Source: Xestospongia muta
Lineage: Eukaryota; Porifera; Demospongiae; Haplosclerida; Petrosiidae
Assembly: GCA_963693285.1 (NCBI GenBank)
Contig: OY848928.1
Span: forward strand, 5,733,827-5,797,826
Length of the DNA stretch: 64,000 nucleotides
Direction: 5' to 3'
Below, in pieces: positions 58,801 to 64,000 of the stretch. The notes under the pieces were generated by a model. It saw only the letters and a list, made by a program, of their open reading frames with translations. It was not told where the DNA came from and ran no database searches. Positions within the stretch are counted from its first letter, which is position 1. Each line of letters opens with the position of its first letter. The position numbers were made by a program, and so were the translations under genes.

Positions 58801-61800
58801 TGGATGATAGTATTGGAGTTATAATGCAAAAACTTCAGGAATTAAATCTTTTGGAAAACACTCTAGTTATCTTTACAAGGTATTATGACAAACTGACAAA
58901 CAGGTGTCCATGAACAGATGTATTGAACAAATAGTTTGGAAATGATCAAAATAATGGAAGTGTATTACTTCCTTATAAGGAAATAAAGGTTGGGTTGGTC
59001 AAGGGTGTGTACATATCATACAATCTATTGTATCCAATTCCAAAAAGAAGATATCATATACACGACATTCTTTAAGCAATAGTCCGAAAAATTGTCAAGA
59101 CAAATATGGGAGAGAACATAATAGACCGTGTAACCTTATTAGGTAGAACATGTGGTGTTCTATTGTGAAAAAAAACATAATTAGCCCCCTACTCAATCTG
59201 TTGCAGTTAATTTTATATATAGGAATTTTCATTATAAGTATGATAATAAAGGGGCACGTTTTATTAACATGTTAGAAACTATGATTTACTAGTAAATAAT
59301 GGGAGATAAGAGGTCTAATAAATACGTCCAATCTTTTTAACTGTTGATCCATACCAAATTGATCGATATTTCCAGCCATCTGTCCATTCAGACATATATA
59401 GACATAATAACAATACATATTAATTGTTATTGTAAGAGACGTATTCAGTTTGTATAAGATGATGTTCTCATTGACCAACCATCAGTATTAATCTAATTCA
59501 TCCTCTCCCACAAAAACATTGATACGTATTCCTAGTATAAGAGATAACATGTATTGACGTATATACACATAGACAGACAGACAAACATATAACCAGAAAT
59601 AGTGCTATGTTTGACGGTCAATATAAGTCATACTACATTATACAACATTTAAAGTAATTGGTATTGTTTTCAATGGATCCATGTAACAAAAGTGGACATA
59701 TACATATAACTATAATAGAGTCATATATTCTAGTATGGGTAAGCTAAACAGCAGGTGTACTATATTGTATGGTTTGATGTTTTTCCACAGCTTCCTTTAT
59801 CAAGGTCTAACATCTCAGCATAAACAAGTCTTAGTTGGAGATAATCTGATTGGTCAGGGTTTCCACAATGACATCATAGCCTTTTGGGGACATTATATTA
59901 ACCAAGTAGTCCATATTGCTGTGGTGTTATATTTAAAATTTTCTCATTTGAATAGATGATTTTATAATGTACATATACACTATACCCATTAAGGAATAAA
60001 GTGTTTGTAGAAATAATCCTATTATTCAATTATATTGTTAATAAAATATGTACCTTTTGATGCCATCTTCCCCTGTTAAACAGGAAAGTCTATAATATGT
60101 GTAGGATGCCATGTTAATTCTTCCCAACAGACTGATCAATTGTTGGGTAAAACATTGTAATGAAATAAATGTCAGCCTTAGAAATTATACTCAATAATTT
60201 AAAGATACTCTATTTTTCTAAAATACAAAGATTAAATATGAATGTTATGTAGAATGTTGTCGTTGTTCATTACACTTCTGTTATCAATGATGCGTGTGCA
60301 CGTGTGAATAGTGGACTAATTGTTTATGGAATTATAGCCATTTAAATTATGTTATAAAGATGTACACAGGACATGTAAAATGTCTCCATAGATATTATGA
60401 ACTTAATCGTATGTGTCCATTATTGTCTATGTGTCCATTGTGATTCAGGAAATTAGTGGTCACATGTTATTTCATCCAAAATGTTCATAATAGATAATGA
60501 ATGATTTTTAATGTGATTCAAATGGACATGTGATATTTTTGATCTAAAAAAGGATATAGAGATATCCTGTCTCTCAATGCCAAAAACAACTGTTAAAGAA
60601 AAAGTATGTTAGGAAAATACAAGGAAAATAAACTCTCAAAAAGTCTTCGGTGAATTAAATGTCATATGTTTATTTGCTGACTTTGTTTGTTATATCTTCT
60701 CATAATTTGTTGTAAGAGTTATAGCTTTTTAATGTAATGTACCATATTAAATGTAGTTTATTATTATATTGGTATAGTTCACTGATTGACAAGAGTTAGA
60801 TTTTAAAATTTTATTTTGGATTTCCAAGTATAGAATAAAGAGTACCATTTAGTGATAATGGTTGTAAACACAATTAGAAAAGAGAATAAATAATTTATTA
60901 TATTACAAAAGGTAGAAAAATTAAATATTTAAAGAAACAAAGACAATTTAAATGTATTCAACGCCTTCTTCTTCACTAAGTATATCTAGAATTAGTTCAT
61001 GATCTGTTAGATCAGTTGGTTTCTCGTATGAATTAGTTAATGCATGAACAGAAGCTCCGTATTCAATAAGTAGTAATATGACATCAACGCTGCAGTTATA
61101 GACAGCAACGTGGATAGGTGTGAAACCACCTCGATCTCTAACATCAGGATCCACCAACTGGTGCTTTAAGATGTATCGGGCTAGACGAGGGTAGTTCCTT
61201 GCTGATGCCAAATGTAAGATAGTGTCAAATTCTGTTTGACTTTGTAGCATAATATTTAGAAAGTCTACATCAGTGTTGCTCTCATAATAATTTTTAACAG
61301 TTTGTAGAATGGATGCCTCAGCTGTGGAATAATTGTTCGATTTGCTGGGAAGTGCAGTCTCGATTCTTAAGTCTTGTAGATCAGCTTGGAGAAGAAATCG
61401 TGCCATTTCTGGACTTTCAGCTAAATCAATTGGTCGTTGACCATCGATATTTCTTGTTTGCGTTAAAGGCTCGTTGCAAGATCTCACGACGAATCTTGCA
61501 GCCTCGATATCGTCCATGGCTGCAGCTACGTGAAGTACGTTCCATCCTTCGGGATCTCTAGCAGTCAATTCAGCTCCTGCCTCAACTAATAATTTCAAAC
61601 AGTCTAGCTGCTCTTCAAAAATAGCTCTCATAACTGGTGGTAAGCCACTTGGCTCTCTCTCTTCCACTACGATATTGCCTTCTTCTCGGATGAGTTGACG
61701 TATCTCCTTTATATCTCCCTCTGTGATGGCTTGTTGAAGAAGAACACTAACTGGAAAATGAACTCCTTTACGAGTCGGAGCAGCTTTCTTGACTTCCATT

Positions 61801-63214
61801 GTTAAGTATGAAGGTCGAGAAATTGGAAGAGAAACAGATTTGCGTCTCTTTCCAGCAGCCATTTTCTTCAGCTCAGTCTGACTGTTGTCACTGAACAGTC
61901 TTGCAAGTAATAAAGATTCCATTTTCTAAATTGGTTTTGTTCGTTAAGTTCACAAGAGTTTCTTAAACTTGAACTATAGCTTTAAATTTAACTGACTACT
62001 TACTGCTTGGAGTAGCTCTTTTTATAATCTCCTTGAACGTGTGGTTAGCGGCGATATAATTAGTATATCCGGTTATGGAAAACAGGTCGCAATAGTGTAG
62101 GTCTCCTATGAACTGTGGTTTTTTTAAGGTCACAGTCATAACTAATAATAAACAAAGCTATGATAAATAGACTTAGCTATATATAAATATTGATGTACAT
62201 CCATTAAAACTACTGATGTGTTGAAGAAGCTGGACCACACAGTCGAGTTTAATAATATTCATAATTATTATAACAATATTCAATGTTATGACTGATATTA
62301 TGTCATATGTTAAAGGAGAGGAGCCTACATAAAAAGTATTCATTTTTATCTCTCTATCTTCTAGTGACAACGGTGCTTGGATGCATGAGAAATTAAATGG
62401 AGGAAGTAATGGATTACTTCGAGGGGAAAAGGGAGAGACATGGGAAGGAGGAATGAGGTGATGAACACTGCAGTAGATAGATGGATAAATAAAAGTTGAA
62501 GTACACTGTAAACATCAATACTCCCAAATGGTTACTTGACACATCAATATTATATGATACAATGATATGCGATATGTGACCATATGAGAAGTTTTGACTG
62601 CATGGTGACATACCTCACACTGTGTTGTTAGTTACCAGTGTGTTTTTGTTGATATAGTCACACAAACCTCATGTACTTAGCTTAACAAACATGTTTTTTA
62701 GGTTCAAGAGGTTACACAATGCTTATGATGATGTATAACATTTCCTCTGTAGAGTACCAACTATCTTTCATTGGCCAGGAAAAATTCCAGCTGGAAAGGT
62801 AATAGAAATGAAACTTTTATAATTCCACTCAAAATATTAACATAGTAAGAAATACCTTTGTTCATGTAACACAGCCCATTCAGCTGTCCTTGATATGAAA
62901 AATGTATGGAGGCATTTTTTAGTAACAACATATTAAGTCATCATCAAAGGAGGATAGAGATAGTTATCACTCTCCTACACTAACAAATTAAACTCAAGCA
63001 TTTTTCAACAGTGGAGGTATGCTGCAAACCATATTGTTACTGACCTGTAACTTGAAGTTTCATGACAATCACGTTTCTGATGCAATGATCAAGTACATTG
63101 ACCACATCATTCCGGTTTGAACAGAATTATCAATTTTAATACTAAGTTTAACAGTGTTCAATGACCCACATCTCATGTCATATAATAATAGTACTTACTC
63201 ATCTGTAATGTTAC

Positions 63215-63267
<53 letters not shown>

Positions 63268-63404
63268 GGTATCTACACTATTGGGAAGTCAGTTAGATTT
63301 ATTGGCAACATTTGCTGACTTAGCAGACGTTCAACTCCCACCAAATAAACCATTAGATTCACATTCTTTATTACCAATGTTATTAGATAATACAACAACA
63401 ACAA
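52879..63404 (+). CDS. Arylsulfatase A-like sulfatase, 3' end beyond window
   Basis: Twelve exons visible: 52879-52979, 53030-53082, 53135-53227, 53276-53430, 53504-53634, 53682-53760, 53805-53837, 54820-54897, 58764-58879, 62365-62457, 62753-62798, 63269-63404 (371 aa so far), phases consistent. Signal peptide ([14 protein letters not shown]). Sulfatase hallmarks in order: [14 protein letters not shown] (metal-binding Asp pair), [15 protein letters not shown] (C73, the formylglycine cysteine of CxPSR), [72 protein letters not shown]. The pattern is closest to ARSA, with GALNS as the alternative. Predicted lysosomal or secreted hydrolase of sulfated lipids or glycans. Early introns are about 50 bp, but three are 0.98, 3.9 and 3.5 kb, unlike the rest of the window. 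The active-site cysteine needs a sulfatase-modifying factor. Confidence 0.88.
53838..54819. other. Intron (0.98 kb) of the arylsulfatase gene
   Basis: AT-rich, with a short duplicated aacaatggatgcat near 54437-54485. No gene seen. Confidence 0.5.
54918..55322. repeat. 8-bp satellite (cattgata)n with higher-order pattern
   Basis: About 50 units of cattgata with regular variants (aattgata, tattgata) that give 24- and 40-bp higher-order blocks, directly after a splice donor. Because the blocks are multiples of eight, all three minus frames stay open; these are not genes. Confidence 0.95.
55323..58763. other. Remainder of the 3.9-kb arylsulfatase intron
   Basis: AT-rich non-coding sequence. A small degenerate repeat (atactatatt) lies at 58144-58225. 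No open frame longer than 60 codons and no recognisable element. Confidence 0.5.
58880..60947. other. Left part of the 3.5-kb arylsulfatase intron
   Basis: AT-rich. It holds the 3' flank of the antisense ankyrin gene. Small open frames (59272-59478 -, 59735-59959 +) show no domain and are not called. Confidence 0.45.
60948..61922 (-). CDS. PP1-regulatory ankyrin-repeat protein (PPP1R27-like), nested antisense gene
   Basis: One uninterrupted frame of 324 codons. A basic N-terminus with a phosphorylatable patch ([12 protein letters not shown]) is followed by KGVHFP, which fits the RVxF-type PP1-docking motif (K/R-x0-1-V-x-F) and lies directly before [20 protein letters not shown], the same arrangement as PPP1R27. 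At least four ankyrin repeats follow: [80 protein letters not shown]. The C-terminus is acidic ([10 protein letters not shown]). Inferred role: brings PP1 catalytic subunit to a partner. Human PPP1R27 is about half as long, so this may be another PP1 ankyrin subunit. The gene is intronless, lies inside the arylsulfatase intron 58880-62364 and runs opposite to it. Confidence 0.83.
   Translation of the reverse strand: MESLLLARLFSDNSQTELKKMAAGKRRKSVSLPISRPSYLTMEVKKAAPTRKGVHFPVSVLLQQAITEGDIKEIRQLIREEGNIVVEEREPSGLPPVMRAIFEEQLDCLKLLVEAGAELTARDPEGWNVLHVAAAMDDIEAARFVVRSCNEPLTQTRNIDGQRPIDLAESPEMARFLLQADLQDLRIETALPSKSNNYSTAEASILQTVKNYYESNTDVDFLNIMLQSQTEFDTILHLASARNYPRLARYILKHQLVDPDVRDRGGFTPIHVAVYNCSVDVILLLIEYGASVHALTNSYEKPTDLTDHELILDILSEEEGVEYI
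61923..62364. other. Promoter side of the nested ankyrin gene and intron end
   Basis: Holds the upstream region of the antisense ankyrin gene and the acceptor at 62364 of the host gene. No other feature recognised. Confidence 0.4.
63216..63268. repeat. (CT)n microsatellite at an acceptor
   Basis: A CT run ending in CTCTAG (63268) serves as the polypyrimidine tract of the last visible arylsulfatase exon. Confidence 0.95.
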
Positions 63405-64000
63405 GTTAGTACAGCCTATGTAATATCCTAGATGTCATATACTCAGGAAATATATCAGCAATATGTTTATACTAGAACATTTTATGTCACACATCAAAAG
63501 GAGACACCTTAAATAATATTTTGAAATAATTTGAGTTACTATATATGTACATGTAAACTGGACAAATATTACCAATTACTTTCCACTGTTACTGCTCAGT
63601 ATGATTACATAATGTTATATGTGTTTTTGTTCAGCAGAAATGTGGTTACTGGTGGCAACCCTGTTCACTGACATATGAAATGCTTCTTTTAAAACTACAT
63701 TTATTCTAACATAACCACAGTTCTGATTGCTATGGCAACAGTGGGTATCATTAATTAAGTTAACATTGAGGTTTCTCTGTTGATATTGTTGTAAAAGAGT
63801 GTTTACCTCTTCAAAAGAGTTTATCAACTAAGATCAATCTAGTAACAGTTGATCTTAAAAGAAAACAATACAGTTTGATCTGGTCCTATTAAATTAGAAG
63901 TTGTACAATGTCAATATATGTATACTAAAGTATTGGTTTCTCCATCAAAGGTTTTGTATACCTTATAAAGAAGTAAAATTGGATGTTTTATTTGTTGTAC
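63405..64000. other. Start of next arylsulfatase intron
   Basis: AT-rich sequence after a GTTAGT donor. The frame at 63615-63827 (-) shows no domain. No exon seen before the window ends. Confidence 0.5.

Overview
The window looks like nuclear DNA of an early-branching animal, most probably a demosponge. It is AT-rich and gene-dense. Genes are split by many introns, most only 40-60 bp long with GT..AG ends. The gene set is animal (DOK-type PH/PTB adaptor, ADAM17-like sheddase, Integrator subunit 9, TPD52 family, SLC25A51, SPEF1). All gene models below were spliced by hand from reading frames and splice-site phase. In every complete multi-exon model the summed coding length is a multiple of three, and many proteins match the length of their human relatives.

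Layout: 1-4743 (-) 3'-truncated DOK/IRS-like adaptor; 6463-11583 (-) VPS9-domain Rab5-type GEF; 12161-18607 (+) ZNF512-like zinc fingers joined to a GTF3C2-like WD region; 18608-19953 spacer with a GC-rich island of unknown origin; 19954-22793 (+) Ras-association-like protein; 23093-24001 (-) SLC25A51; 24149-25335 (-) TPD52; 25523-26172 (+) SF3B6; 26384-30497 (-) OXR1/NCOA7-like TLDc protein with a possible internal TATA promoter; 30771-31943 and 32006-33210 (-) tandem AIG1 genes; 33403-35127 (-) PDIA6; 35278-37275 (+) MARS2; 37427-38692 (-) SPEF1; 38937-39935 (+) SDF2; 40106-43436 (-) an unrecognised EF-hand/CxxC protein; 43502-46745 (+) INTS9; 46762-48886 (-) NMD3; 49069-52613 (+) ADAM17-like; 52879 to beyond 64000 (+) arylsulfatase A-like, with an antisense intronless PP1-regulatory ankyrin gene at 60948-61922 inside one of its introns.

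Many genes are paired head-to-head across 65-250 bp (likely shared promoters) or tail-to-tail. The INTS9 and NMD3 stop codons are only 16 bp apart. The proteins are mostly housekeeping: RNA processing (SF3B6, INTS9, TFIIIC-like), ribosome export (NMD3), mitochondrial translation and NAD+ import (MARS2, SLC25A51), ER folding (PDIA6, SDF2), and signalling/trafficking (DOK, VPS9 GEF, RA protein, ADAM17). I found no bacterial operon, CRISPR array, tRNA, rRNA or intact transposase. Simple and tandem repeats sit almost entirely in introns.
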